64,000 nt of DNA from Drosophila miranda (lineage: Eukaryota; Arthropoda; Insecta; Diptera; Drosophilidae): positions 11,700,001 to 11,764,000 of the forward strand of contig NC_046676.1 in assembly GCF_003369915.1 (NCBI RefSeq), read 5' to 3'. Shown in pieces: positions 11,950 through 23,042 of this stretch (the first letter of the stretch is position 1; each line of letters begins with the position of its first letter). The notes beneath the pieces are model-generated. The model saw only the letters and a program-made list of their open reading frames with translations. It had not been told where the DNA came from and made no database searches. A program made the position numbers and the translations under genes.

Positions 11950-14900
11950 ATGGACTCGAAGAACAACATTTACACGAAAAATGAGCGACTAACCAACGAG
12001 GAGGTCAATGTAGAGCGGCTAATTCGCATGTACCGAGCCAACCAGTGTCTCTGGAATCCCAAGTCCCCGGGTTACCACTGTGCGCCCCTAAAGCAGAGCG
12101 CCTGGAACCGCATCACGCGGATTCTCAACAACGGCCTAACGACGGATCAGGTAAAGCTGCAGGTGCTCTCCCTTCGCAACTACTACGACACGGAATGCCA
12201 GGCCATCAAGCGTAGCCAGCGGGAGGGATTAACCTACGTTCCCTGTCGCTCGATTTTCAAGGACCTCCAATTCCTGCCCGACCTGGAACCGGATGAGGCA
12301 GAGAAGGTAGGGACACATATCCGCACGATTTGATCCGTACAGCAATCACTCGATAATAACCCACAGTTTAACGGCAGACCTAGCGTCTGCGACGACCAAC
12401 TGCAGTTTATTATTGATGATGTCATGTCAGTCATGAGCAAGAACTTGGTGGAGTGCAGGCGCAGTTTACACGTCGACCTCCAAGCACCCTTCGGCGAGAA
12501 AATATCCGATTCAGATATCTGTAAGTCCAGCCAGTTTCGAGATGCATTCAATTCGCATTAATGATCTCTTTTGCATTATAGCCTCTCCAAATAAAAGCTC
12601 CAAGGAATTCGTTGAATTCGATATCTCGTCCTTGTCTGACTCGGACTTCGAGACGCCGGTAACTTCATTACCATTACGTGCCACTTCCGGAGCCGATCGT
12701 CAGTACGATGGGCAAGATGAAAAGGAGTCTAGCAACTCCTCGTCCCACCAGCAGTCGAGGGAACGGTATCAGGTTAGAGGCGCATGCCCGTGTCCCCCAG
12801 ACTCTGAGCGGGAAGGAGGATTCCAAAAACATGCCAGACCTACAGAAAACTATAGCCACAATGGTCCGTACGAGGTCGCACCAGCAACCACTCCTCGAAA
12901 TTCCCCAGCCGGGCATCTGCAACCACTCAGACCGAGGATGGAGGCCAGCAACAGTAACTCTCAATGCAGCAGAAACTCCACCGAGCACCAAAGTATTAGC
13001 GCCCGCAGTAACTACTGCAGTCGACCTTCTGACAAGGAGGAGTGCAATGTCCTGTTGCTCAAGTTTAATCCAGAAAATGACATGCGGTCACGAACTAATA
13101 ACAAAGTCTTTTGTACCTATCATCCTGCTGACAACAGGGAGATCCAAGAGGACAAGCGAGACTATAACGACATCGACGCCAGCGGACAGCAACTACAATC
13201 AGCCGAAACTCCATTGTTCGAGTATTACAACTCCAACGAGAACAAAGCTCTTCCGGCGGACTGCAGCTACAGCTATGACCCCAGTCATCAATACACTCAG
13301 GGATACGCGCAGCAGAGCACAGAGCAAAACGAGCAGGATCAAAATTGTTATTATCCGGAAGTATCAGACCCATATGAATATGACGATTGCTACTGTACGC
13401 CAGCTCAGGAAGTCGCTCAACTTTATCATCAGGGAGAGGAATCGATAGCCAACGAAGAGCCAACCTTGCGGCGTCCCCAGACGTTTGCTGGATACCAGAG
13501 GAAATACAGCAACACCGAACCTGATGATGCTCCAACTGATGCACAAACGAGAGAGCAGTTCAGTCCCAACCGCTTCAAACGCATGCCGCAACCCCGCCAG
13601 GAAGATATTCCTGGGTCCAGCTCAAAAGATACCACGAACTCCGCTCCGATTGTGAGGAGTCGGGGATCCCGTAGCTCTGGGGCAGATTCCTATGGGGCCC
13701 AACAGTGCGCTGCACTTGCTGCACAAATTATGGACGATTATTGTCTCGGCCAATGCAGACGAGTGCAGAAAACGTATCCGGATGATGTTGATGAATTCTG
13801 CGAAGAGCCAGTGGCCAGGCGACCCCAAAGACGTTACCAGCCCGAAGACGTAATTTATGTAGAGTGTCCAGCCCGGAGGCAAGGACAACCCAGAAATGAA
13901 GTGGCGAGGCGAAGGGAGAGTTCTCCTTCAAAGGTGTCGAAGGCAAGAGATGAGTACAAATATGGTCCTCAAGAGGATTTCGTGAAAAGTACGGAACACG
14001 ACCAAGGGAGGAGGACTTCCAATCAATTTGCTCGAGAATACACTCAGGACAGACAACAAGGCCAGTACGAGTACGATGCACAAGAATCTTTCAAAGATGC
14101 CGAGCAGAGGCCAAAACGGATTCCCCAGAGAAGATCGTATATTCGAGAGAAAGCCCAAGCAGAAGACCAAAGCAGAGGTGCCCAACCGCCTTTCCAAAGA
14201 TTTGAGAAAATCCCTTGCAAGGATGACACATGCCCACTTTTAAACCGAACAATGGAAGTGGCGCCAAGACAAGTTCCGAGGAGATCGTCCGATAAAGGCC
14301 AGGTATAGTGAGCCTTTAACTACATAGCAGCAACGCAGGCGATCTAACGTCATATCCGATTTACAGACTAAACCTGAAAAGCGCACCCCTCCGTCAGAAC
14401 GCCAACAGCAAATACGAGGCCAGACAGACTACAGACAAAGACGTGGGATGGATGGCACCGACGAGCCATACATGACCAATAGATGCCTGCCAAGCAGCCC
14501 AAACGACAGTCAGCCAAAATCAGCACCGACTTTAAACCAAAAGTATGGAAGTCTTGAAATCGATCCATACGAAGTCGATGATTGCCTCTGCGAGGATGAC
14601 CCCAAGTATCCCCAAGAGATTGCATCAACAAAAAGAAAAAGCCGGCAGGATGATCTAGGGATTCCGTCTTCAGAGAGAAACAACAGGGATGACCGGTATC
14701 AAGAGCAAAGGCCAAAACAGTATCCCCAGCGGAGATCGTATCAGCGGGAGGAGACTGCAAAGAATCTACCACAAGGCCAAAGATTTCAGGAAATCCCTTG
14801 CAACAATGATTTGTGCCCATTTGTAAACCCAAATTTTCCAGAGAATACCTCATCGAAGAGAAATAGCCAAGATGACCGGCAGCCCAAATCAAGACCGACA

Positions 14901-17900
14901 TCAAAGAAAATGGATAGAAACCAAGAAGAGTCATCGGATCTATACGAGGTCGATGATTGCCTCTGCGAGGATGACCCCAAGTATCCCCAAGAGATTGCAT
15001 CAACAAAAAGAAAAAGCCGGCAGGATGATCTAGGGATTCCGTCTTCAGAGAGAAACAACAGGGATGACCGGTATCAAGAGCAAAGGCCAAAACAGTATCC
15101 CCAGCGGAGATCGTATCAGCGGGAGGAGACTGCAAAGAATCTACCACAAGGCCAAAGATTTCAGGAAATCCCTTGCAACAATGATTTGTGCCCATTTGTA
15201 AACCCAAATTTTCCAGAGAATACCTCATCGAAGAGAAATAGCCAAGATGACCGGCCGCTCAAATCAAACCCGACTTCAAAGAAAATGGATAGCAGCCAGG
15301 AAGAGTCAACGGATCTAAACGAAATCGATGATTGTCTTTGCGAGGATGAGTCCATGATTACAGAGAAAAGTTCAGAAAAGAGAAATATCCGCTTGGAAGA
15401 ATCAAGGGGTCCAGTGACAGCCTCAACAAAAAGAAACAGCGGAGATGACCGCCAGGAAGAACCAAGTGTTCCAGAGGTTGTCTCTTCAGAGAAAGGTAGT
15501 CGTCGGGAAGAACTAAGTGTTCCAGATACTACCTCATCGAAGAGATATAGCCAAGAGAACCGGCAGCCCAAATCAAACCCGACTTCAAAGAAAATGGATA
15601 GCAGCCAAGAAGAGTCAACGGATCTAAACGAAATCGATGATTGTCTTTGCGAGGATGAGTCCATGATTACAGAGAAAAGTTCTAAAAAGAGAAATATCCG
15701 CTTGGAAGAATCAAGGGGTCCAGTGACAGCCTCACCAAAAAGAAACAGCCGAGATGACCGCCAGGAAGAACCAAGTGTTCCAGAGGTTGCCTCTTCAGAG
15801 AAAGGTAGTCGTCGGGAAGAACCAAGTGTTCCAGATACTACCTCATCGAAGAAAAATAGCCAAGAGAACCGGCAGCCCAAATCAAACCCGACTTCAAAGA
15901 AAATGGATAGCAGCCAAGAAGAGTCAACGGCTCTAAACGAAATCGATGATTATCTCCGCGAGGATGATTCCATGGTTCCAGAGAAAACTTCAGAAAAGAG
16001 AAATATCCGCCTGGAAGATTCAAGGGATCCAGGGACAGCCTCAACAAAAAGAAACAGCCGAGATGACCGCCAGGAAGAGCCAAGAGTTCCAGAGGTTACC
16101 TCACCAAAGAGAAGTAATCGTCGGGAAGAACCAAGTGTTCCAGATACTACCACATCGAAGAGAAATAGCCAAGAGAATCGGCCTCCAAAATCAATAACTA
16201 CATCAAAGAAAATGGATATCAGCCAAGAAGAGTCAACGGATCTAAACGAAATCGATGATTATCTCCGCGAGGATGATTCCATGGTTCCAGAGAAAACTTC
16301 AGCAAAGAGAAATATCCGCCTGGAAGATTCAAGGGATCCAGTGACAGCCTCAACAAAAAGAAACAACCGAGATGACCGCCAGGAAGAGCCAAGAGTTCCA
16401 GAGGTTACCTCGCCAAAGAGAAGTAGTCGTCGGGAAGAACCAAGTGTTCCAGATACTACCTCATCGAAGAGAAATAGCCAAGAGAATCGGCCACCCAAAT
16501 CAATAACGACATCAAAGAAAATGTATGACAGCCAAGAAAAGTCAACGGATCTAAACGAAAGCGATGATTGTCGCTGCGAGGATGAGTCCCTGTTTCCAGA
16601 GAAAACTTCAGCGAAGAGAAATATCCGTCTGGAAAAGGCCAGCGTTTCAGAGAATGCCTCTCCAAAAAAAAGTAGTAATCGAGAAGAGCCCATAGTTCCA
16701 GTGATTGCTTCATCGAAGAGAAACTGGCGAGACGATCATACGGATGATCTGAGAGTTCCAAGGATTCAATCTTCAAAAAGAAACAACCAAGAGGACTGGC
16801 AACAAGAGCAAAGGCCAAGACGGTATCCCCAGCGGAGATCGTATCAGGGAGAGGAACCTGCAAAGAATCTACCACAAGGCCAAGCATTTGAGGAAATAAT
16901 CCCTTGCAACAATGATTTGTGCCCATTTGTAAAACCAAATTTTCCAGAGAATACCTTATCGAAGAGAAATAGCCCAGATGACCGGCAGCCCAAATCAAGA
17001 CCGACATCAAAGAAAATGGATAGAAACCAAGAAGAGTCATCGGATCTATACGAGGTCGATGATTGCCTCTGCGAGGATGACCTTATGGGTCCCCAAGAAA
17101 TTACCTCAACAAAAAGAAATAGCCGGCAGGATGTTCTGGGGATTCCGTCTTCGAAAAGAAACAACCGAGATGACCGGCAACAAGAGCAAACGAAAAGACA
17201 ATATCCTCAGCGGAGATCGTATCAGGGAGAGAAGCCTGCGAAGAATCTACCACAAGGCCAAAGATTTGAGGAAATCCCAAATCGAAATTTTCCAGAGAAT
17301 ACCTCATCGAAGAGAAATAGCCCAGATGACCGGCAGACCAAATCAAGACCGACATCACCGGATCTGTACGAAGTCGATGATTGCCTCTGCGAGGATGAGT
17401 CCATGGTTCCAGAAAAAACGCCAGCAAAGAGAAATATCCGCCAGGAGGAGCCGAGTGTTTCAAAGATAGCCTCACCAACCAGAAGTAGTCGTTGGAAAGA
17501 ACCCAGTGTGCCCGGGACTGCCCCACCAAAGAGAAACAGTCAGAACGACCGTAAGGGAAAATTTGCACCTACTTCACAGAAAATTAATGTCGGAAATGAA
17601 AAGCCAATGGAGCCAAAGGAAGTCGATGATTGCCGTTGTGATGAGAATGTAGAGATCGCCGCATCAAAGAGAAACAGGAATAAAAATAGTAGAAAGGATG
17701 ATGAGAAGGATACTAAAGCACAGACGGATAATACGAAGGGAAGTCGAAACAATAATGAAGAACCGAAGAAATCCACACCCAAAAAGAACAATACTTTTAA
17801 AAATTATGTAAACGAACAGAAGTGTGAATGCGATGATGCTGATAATTCTTACCGGCAGCCCGATAACTATTCGAAGAAGGCTAATGGGAGAAATATTCCA

Positions 17901-19178
17901 CACAGTACGAAAGAGTCCACGAGAACTTCAATTAAAAAGAACGTTACAGCGGTCCCAACGAGGACTGGAAGAGAAGATGAAAAGGATAACAGTGACAGTG
18001 AGTACTGTGATTGCCAGATTGGGGTGGAGTCCCCAAATGGGAAAAACATAAGAAGCAAATCTGGGAACAGTAGAAATACTGAAGACGTTGAAGAAGTGAA
18101 TGAAAAAGGTAGGAATATGCGTTTAGATATAAAGAAAAAGGAAAACGGTACAGAAAGTATGGATGATTTGGAGGATTCTACCAGTTTATGTGATTGCGAA
18201 TGCTTTTGCGAGGACGAAGAGGAGAAGCCAACAGATGACAAAGCGGAGGAGGAGACGTCCGCCAAGAAGAAGCTTCGTACTCAGCAGATCGCCAAGGCAA
18301 CGCCACGGAGCCAGTCCACTGCAGGTCGGTCCAGTGCGACCCCAAAGTCTAGGCTCAGGCGTAGCTCCAACGCGGAAGAGATGGCAAAGAAGCCCATTTC
18401 TTCGAGAAGTAGCAAACACAATCGTCATATCAGCGGTAAGAGATCCATGAAAAACGCCGACTATGATGGTGGCACCAGTAGCCGCTGCCCCTTTGATTTA
18501 AACAGGGCTTCATACTACATTTGCCAATTACAGGATGATGATGAAGAGAATCAGTATCTGATTATAGTGCCCGAAGCTAAATATCGTAGGATGAGTGTCA
18601 ACAGGACTTGCCCAGGACAAGAGCTTGCGAAGAGGAAGCCCTGCACCCCGCGGCAGTGCTCTGGCTTCGATACTTTGTCCTGGGCCAGTCCAAAGCCCGC
18701 TCACCAGTCGTCTCCAAGGAAAACGGATGGTCTCTCTGTCCTTGGCTCCTATATGGTGCCACCAGTCGCCGCAGAGACCACCATGAGCATTATCAACCAG
18801 CACATTAAAATGTCGATAGGGCGCAAGCCAGTAGTAGAACTGATCCAAAAGAACCATAGATACTGCGCCAGCAAGAAAAACGTGAATTCTCCGCCTAAGA
18901 TGCAATGCAAGCCTAAGCCCAAACTGATGACAGCAATGGCTTATAATCGCACGCCCATCCTTCGACCGATCCATGAGACAAGTTCAATATTGGCGGAGAA
19001 CCGCACCGTACTGCTCTCCAAAAATCCGGGTTCGAGTTCCAATCAAGAGGTTATCGTACTGCATCCGCCCGTCCTTGGCTTTCGACCCTCCAAGAACTCC
19101 CTCTGCCTGGATGATGTGCAGATGCAGCTTATCAAAGTTCAGCACAGCGAGCCGCATGTGAGCCCGAGGCCGATGTGA
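11950..19178 (+). CDS. Giant MADF-type protein with cysteine-pair tandem repeats (function unknown)
   Basis: Four exons with agreeing phases: 11950-12306, 12367-12520, 12582-14302 and 14367-19178, predicted 2,347 residues. The N-terminus (about residues 15-110) looks like a MADF (Myb/SANT-like) DNA-binding domain: LIRMYRANQCLWNP, an AWNRITRILNN helix, then a VLSLRNYYDTE helix. Everything after about residue 170 is low-complexity, charged and rich in Ser, Arg, Glu, Asp and Pro, without known domains. A recurring DDCLCED (Cys-x-Cys) motif closes most repeat units. The start was chosen for its CAAAATG context directly before the domain. Exon 4 contains two families of tandem coding repeats, listed separately. 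The MADF part suggests a nuclear, DNA-binding role. The role of the repeat region is unknown. Confidence 0.85.
14574..15323 (+). repeat. Coding tandem repeat, 375-nt (125-residue) unit, two near-identical copies
   Basis: The block starting at the VDDCLCEDDPKYPQE codons at 14574 recurs exactly 375 nt later at 14949, with long stretches of apparently unchanged DNA. Each unit contains YPQRRSYQREE, GQRFQEIPCNNDLCPF and a basic KRKSRQDD segment. More diverged copies lie at about 16790-17100 and 17100-17400. The length is a multiple of three, so unit gain or loss keeps the frame. High identity implies recent amplification. Confidence 0.9.
15285..16740 (+). repeat. Coding tandem repeat, 309-nt (103-residue) unit, about five copies
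   Basis: Units begin at the KKMDSSQEESTDLNE codons: Met codons at 15285, 15594, 15903, 16212 and 16521, exactly 309 nt apart each time. Each unit runs DDCLCEDES, then KRNIRLE, KRNSRDDRQEE, VPDTTSSKR and NSQENR. In two units Cys-x-Cys has become Tyr-x-Arg (DDYLRED). The constant 309-nt spacing without indels marks recent unequal exchange within the reading frame. Confidence 0.9.
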
Positions 19179-19635
19179 TCTAAAACAGAGCCATCCAGAG
19201 GTTGAACTCTATGGCGTAGCCATCCAGCCATAGCATAGCTGATATTTCTTCACACATAGTTCTCTGCCCCAACCAATGTACCAGAGTATCATAGTAAAGA
19301 ACAGCAACAAACCGAAGCCGCAGGACTCAGCTGCCTTTTATTCAATGAGATCCCTGGCCGGGAGTCGTGATCCGAGGGTGTCACGCTCCACTGCAAAGCG
19401 CGTTGGCGGGGAACTCCGATGTGGAACGGGGACGGGGACTGGCACTCATTGTTTTCCTATCAATGAACTTTTCAATAATTAATTTATGACCATTTTCGGG
19501 TCCATTGAGGCGTAACCAACGATCCGCTGGCCAATTGATTTCGCAAGCATCTCACTGGTATCATTTTTCTTTATTTATACTAAATTTAGAGTTAGAGAAG
19601 AATCACAAAAGCTTAAATCTAAGATCGAGTATAGC
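19179..19635. other. Convergent gap between the MADF-type gene and cato
   Basis: 3' UTRs of two convergent genes. A minus-strand AATAAA (TTTATT at about 19570) suits cato. No gene seen. Confidence 0.5.
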
Positions 19636-20229
19636 TTAACCGTGGCTCAAGTGGAAGCTGGATTCGCTGTCGCTTCCATTTCCGCTCCCAAATAGGCTGT
19701 AGGCGGCCGCATCCACATCCACGTCGCCGTTGTTGAGAAGGTCGCACAGGGCCAGAATGTAGGATTGGGCCATCTGGAGGGTCTCGAACTTGGACAGCTT
19801 CTGATCGATGGACGGGGCTGGGACCACTTCCCGCAAGCGGTCGAAGGCCTCGTTTAGGCCATTCATGCGCTTTCTTTCCCGGGCATTGGCCGCCTGGCGT
19901 CGTCGCTTTTGCACCGTGGGACTGAGAACGACCGTCTCTTGGCCGGCTGCTTGGCACTGGCCCTCTGATCTCCTGGAGCCCTCGCTCTTGCGCCTCTTGA
20001 GCTGGTCCATGCCCGCCTCTGTGCGCATCTCAAGGTCAACGGAGTGGGTGGCCGGGGGCAGCTCCAGGCTAGCTCCGCCTGCTACATCCAGAAACTGCCA
20101 GTCGGGAGAGAGGTAGGCGGTATGGCTGTACTCCTGCGTGGAGCATACCATCGGCGTCAGGTTGTAGTTAGGGCTGCCCAAGTACTGGGAGCTGCTGTTG
20201 TCCTCCTCGGACGAGTAGTAGTAGCTCAT
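19636..20229 (-). CDS. cato: cato (cousin of atonal), proneural bHLH transcription factor
   Basis: Single exon, 197 residues. The basic region and helix-loop-helix lie at about residues 113-168: [20 protein letters not shown], then FDRLREVVP, a short loop and [19 protein letters not shown]. This is the Atonal-family signature, with the ANARERxRM basic region that contacts E-boxes. Members dimerise with Daughterless, and cato acts in sensory-neuron and male germline development in D. melanogaster. The N-terminus is Ser/Tyr/Asp-rich and the C-terminal tail is short. The start at [11 protein letters not shown] was preferred to in-frame upstream codons because the frame further upstream looks non-coding. 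Confidence 0.93.
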   Translation of the reverse strand: MSYYYSSEEDNSSSQYLGSPNYNLTPMVCSTQEYSHTAYLSPDWQFLDVAGGASLELPPATHSVDLEMRTEAGMDQLKRRKSEGSRRSEGQCQAAGQETVVLSPTVQKRRRQAANARERKRMNGLNEAFDRLREVVPAPSIDQKLSKFETLQMAQSYILALCDLLNNGDVDVDAAAYSLFGSGNGSDSESSFHLSHG

Positions 20230-21710
20230 GACTCGGGGTTCTGCACGGCTCGAAAGTTCCACCGCAACTGCCGCGCGACTGCTGCTGCTGCTGCACGGAA
20301 CAGCACGAGGCCTTTCGATCGGGCAACCACCGAAAGGGATGGGACGGGATGGCTTTACAAATATTTTTACCGCTGCGTTGACCAAGTTTGTGTAAATGGC
20401 CCGCAAATGACCCCTTGCCCCTCTGGCAGGATCCTCAAAGCCATTACCATATCCCAAGGATCGTCGGCAGGGGCGGCTACTCGCTGTCGACGTCGACGTC
20501 GCTGTCGGTGCCAGTTAGGGGTTAGAAATACGAACGCTCTCCCTCGCTCTTTCGCTCCCTTGCGCACGCCTACACTTTGTTCTTCTTCGACCTTTCATTC
20601 ACTCTTTGCGCTGCACTGCTCTGGCACGCGTCATAGCTTGCCAAATTGGCGCTATCATGGCATGTGATCTTCCTCTCTCTTCTTTTTTTTTTGTAATTTG
20701 TGACTTTCACGCTCAACAGCACACCAGCCAGGGAGGTGGGCAGAGGGGAACTTCGACGAGGATGAGCTACTGGCTTGCCTGGGCCATCAATTAACTCGCT
20801 TCTGGAACTGCATTCTGGCTCGTGTCTCGTGACCATATGTTGCACTGAGCCCAGAACCCAATTCCAGGCCACAGCCACAGCCATATGGTCAAGGCTCGGC
20901 AATACTAGTGCCAGTAGCAGTCCTTGAAGCAAACAATGAATCCAGTTGAGACACGACATTTGTTGTCTCGCCAGCTCTTGGATTGAACATCCCATTAAAT
21001 ATCTATCAGATAAATATCCCTACATACAGTGTATATGTATGTATCCCTGAAATATCCCATTTTACCTTTGGAATGCATTTGCAGCACTGCTCTGTTAAGT
21101 GCAACAGAGATAGATAGCCGCTGAAGCTGGGGCGCTCTTCCCCGCAGAACTGCATGTACGCGGAACATGTTTGCGCATGTACCGTCCCCATTCCCCCTTT
21201 CCCACACCCACACCCACGCTATCTCTCCCTCTCAATTAAAGTTTGGCTCAGGGTGTATGCATATAAGGTGAGGCATTCTTTTCTTGGCACTCTCGCACGC
21301 TCGTAACGTGCGTTAGCTTATGTCGCAAGTATGTATATGCTTCGAATATTACCGACACTGATAAGAATTGTAATTTGATTGACTCATAATTAATTAGTGG
21401 TGAAACCAACAAATGGTAGTACTACAGCTTCTTGCAGAGTAACGTGAGAACGCCTGCAATCGCCTCACCCTATGCTCGTATCAGTACACTTGGTTTTCGC
21501 TCTCGCACTCTGAGCCGACGAGGTCCTTCGTGTGCTCGCTGATACAGCAACAGGGCAGGATATAACAGGACCCCAACCTGCAGAGTGTTGCCATTCCCGA
21601 AATCGTTCAGGTTCCCCAAACATTTGTGTACCTTAACAGGCGCGCCGACAAAAACTGCAAGCTGCACAAAATCTTTGCCTTAAAAAGTGTCACAGAAAAG
21701 TAATATCAAA
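20230..21710. other. cato upstream region
   Basis: 1.5 kb without a convincing gene. On the plus strand a TATAAG box lies at about 21262. On the minus strand this is cato promoter DNA, where E-box-like motifs would be expected. A run of GTCGAC/GACGTC-type repeats sits near 20485-20505. Confidence 0.4.
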
Positions 21711-21869
21711 ATGTGTGTTTATTTGGGAGCCACTGACGATCTAATGGAGATAACTTTCTTCGTCCTGTGCCGTGTCCTGGAGCTGTCTCTCTTCACCTGT
21801 ATGATGATATGCAACGCGATCAAGTCCAAGTGGAACAACACCAAGGCCATCGAGATGGCAGAGCCTTGA
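21711..21869 (+). CDS. Small ORF, 52-residue putative membrane peptide
   Basis: ATG in a good fly context (ATCAAAATG). The peptide has an acidic start (GATDDLME), one hydrophobic segment of about 22 residues (ITFFVLCRVLELSLFTCMMI) and a basic tail (AIKSKWNNTK). AATAAA follows at about 22100. No homologue recognised. The layout suits a single-pass small membrane protein. Whether it is translated is unknown. Confidence 0.4.
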   Translation: MCVYLGATDDLMEITFFVLCRVLELSLFTCMMICNAIKSKWNNTKAIEMAEP

Positions 21870-22526
21870 CCCAACGGATGGCAGCATGACTACATAGATG
21901 TGGAGCCTACTGCCAATTCGATAGTGTGACTTGTTCTTCTTCATGTGTGTGTGAAAGTTCAATTAGCGATGCAATATCCATAGGAATAAGCATAAATGTC
22001 TGTGTAAATGTTCTAGGTGAAACCTTTTCGTATAGGATAAACATACATATATGGTTCAATAGAAAAAGCATAACTGTGTAAATGTTCCAGAGAGCACCAA
22101 TAAATTATTATAATTATGATCTGTTTTCTTGTCCTGGTAATTGGGCAATAACTTAAGAATGGCCAACCTTTTGCGAGGGGTTCTAAATGATTTGTTTGAC
22201 GCGGTCGTTTTTCCCATGCAGTACATATAGGTTTGTGGGTGGCTTTTAGACCTGGACTCTGAAAATACGCTAAACTTAGAGCATAATTTCTAGTGCTCTG
22301 CTGCCCCTTCTGCATGAGAATAAAAGTATAGTTTTATGTCTCTGCTTAAAGCAAGGGGGAAATGTGAGCACATTAAATTTGTATTTTGATTCCTTATTCA
22401 TCATTGAAGCATTGCTCTTCTGGTTTTTTTTGATTTACTTTTATTTCTGTGTAACAAAAATGTTTTACAAGTATGGATAAAATTGAAGATTTCCCAAACG
22501 AAACTTAATTGCGAGTGCACAACGCT
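21870..22526. other. Gap between small genes
   Basis: A likely 3' UTR of the small ORF with AATAAA at about 22100 and AT-rich DNA. Nothing else seen. Confidence 0.4.
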
Positions 22527-22795
22527 ATGGCAGAGGCACCCGCAATCGCAGGCCCATCCGATAATGATGGCAACATTGATGAGCCGATTATCTACGACTA
22601 CATGAGATATCCGAACAAGAAGAAGAGAAACAAGCTTCCGGCTACACGAACAACGGCAAAATTAACATACAGGAGGTGGCTCTGCGCACCGAAGAGGAGC
22701 AGGTAATATCCATCAAAATATAACCTTTTCTACCAATAATTTAATCAATGCGGTTTCTCCAGTCTAAGAGTACAATGAAGCGCGACAATATTTAA
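22527..22795 (+). pseudogene. Small two-exon gene with an apparent frameshift, unknown function
   Basis: A start at 22527 opens MAEAPAIAGPSDNDGNIDEP. From about 22590 the plausible coding frame shifts by one, to DYLRLHEISEQEEEKQ, GYTNNGKINIQEVALR and TEEEQ, ending at a GTAATA donor after 22702. A TTTCTCCAG acceptor before 22763 continues that frame with SKSTMKRDNI and a stop at 22793-22795. The good splice-frame agreement at the 3' end argues for a once real gene. The break in exon 1 suggests decay, or an error in the sequence. A reading without the break would give a protein of about 75 residues. Confidence 0.4.
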
Positions 22796-23042
22796 TCGCT
22801 CACGTACCAAAGAGAAGTAGGAGTGTACACAAATATGGTATAGCCTATTCTACCACCGTTCCCTTATAGGAAAAGTCTGATGAATCGGCTCTCATCTAAT
22901 AACATCATCCATTTCTACGAATCAAAGATTGCCCTAAACCAAAAGATGCTCCAGACCCCTAGGCTCCCATTTAAAAATTATTTCGTTAAAATTCGTTGTT
23001 GCATAATTAATTAAATTTTTGTGAAAATATATAACGAGGAAT

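Noticed and set aside
12678-13448. 256-residue plus-strand frame within exon 3 of the MADF-type gene
   Set aside because: Out of phase with the splice-consistent frame, no domain. Shadow ORF.
14368-15228. Minus-strand open frame opposite the repeat exon
   Set aside because: It repeats with the same 375-nt period as the plus-strand gene and has no family match. It is a mirror of the coding repeats.
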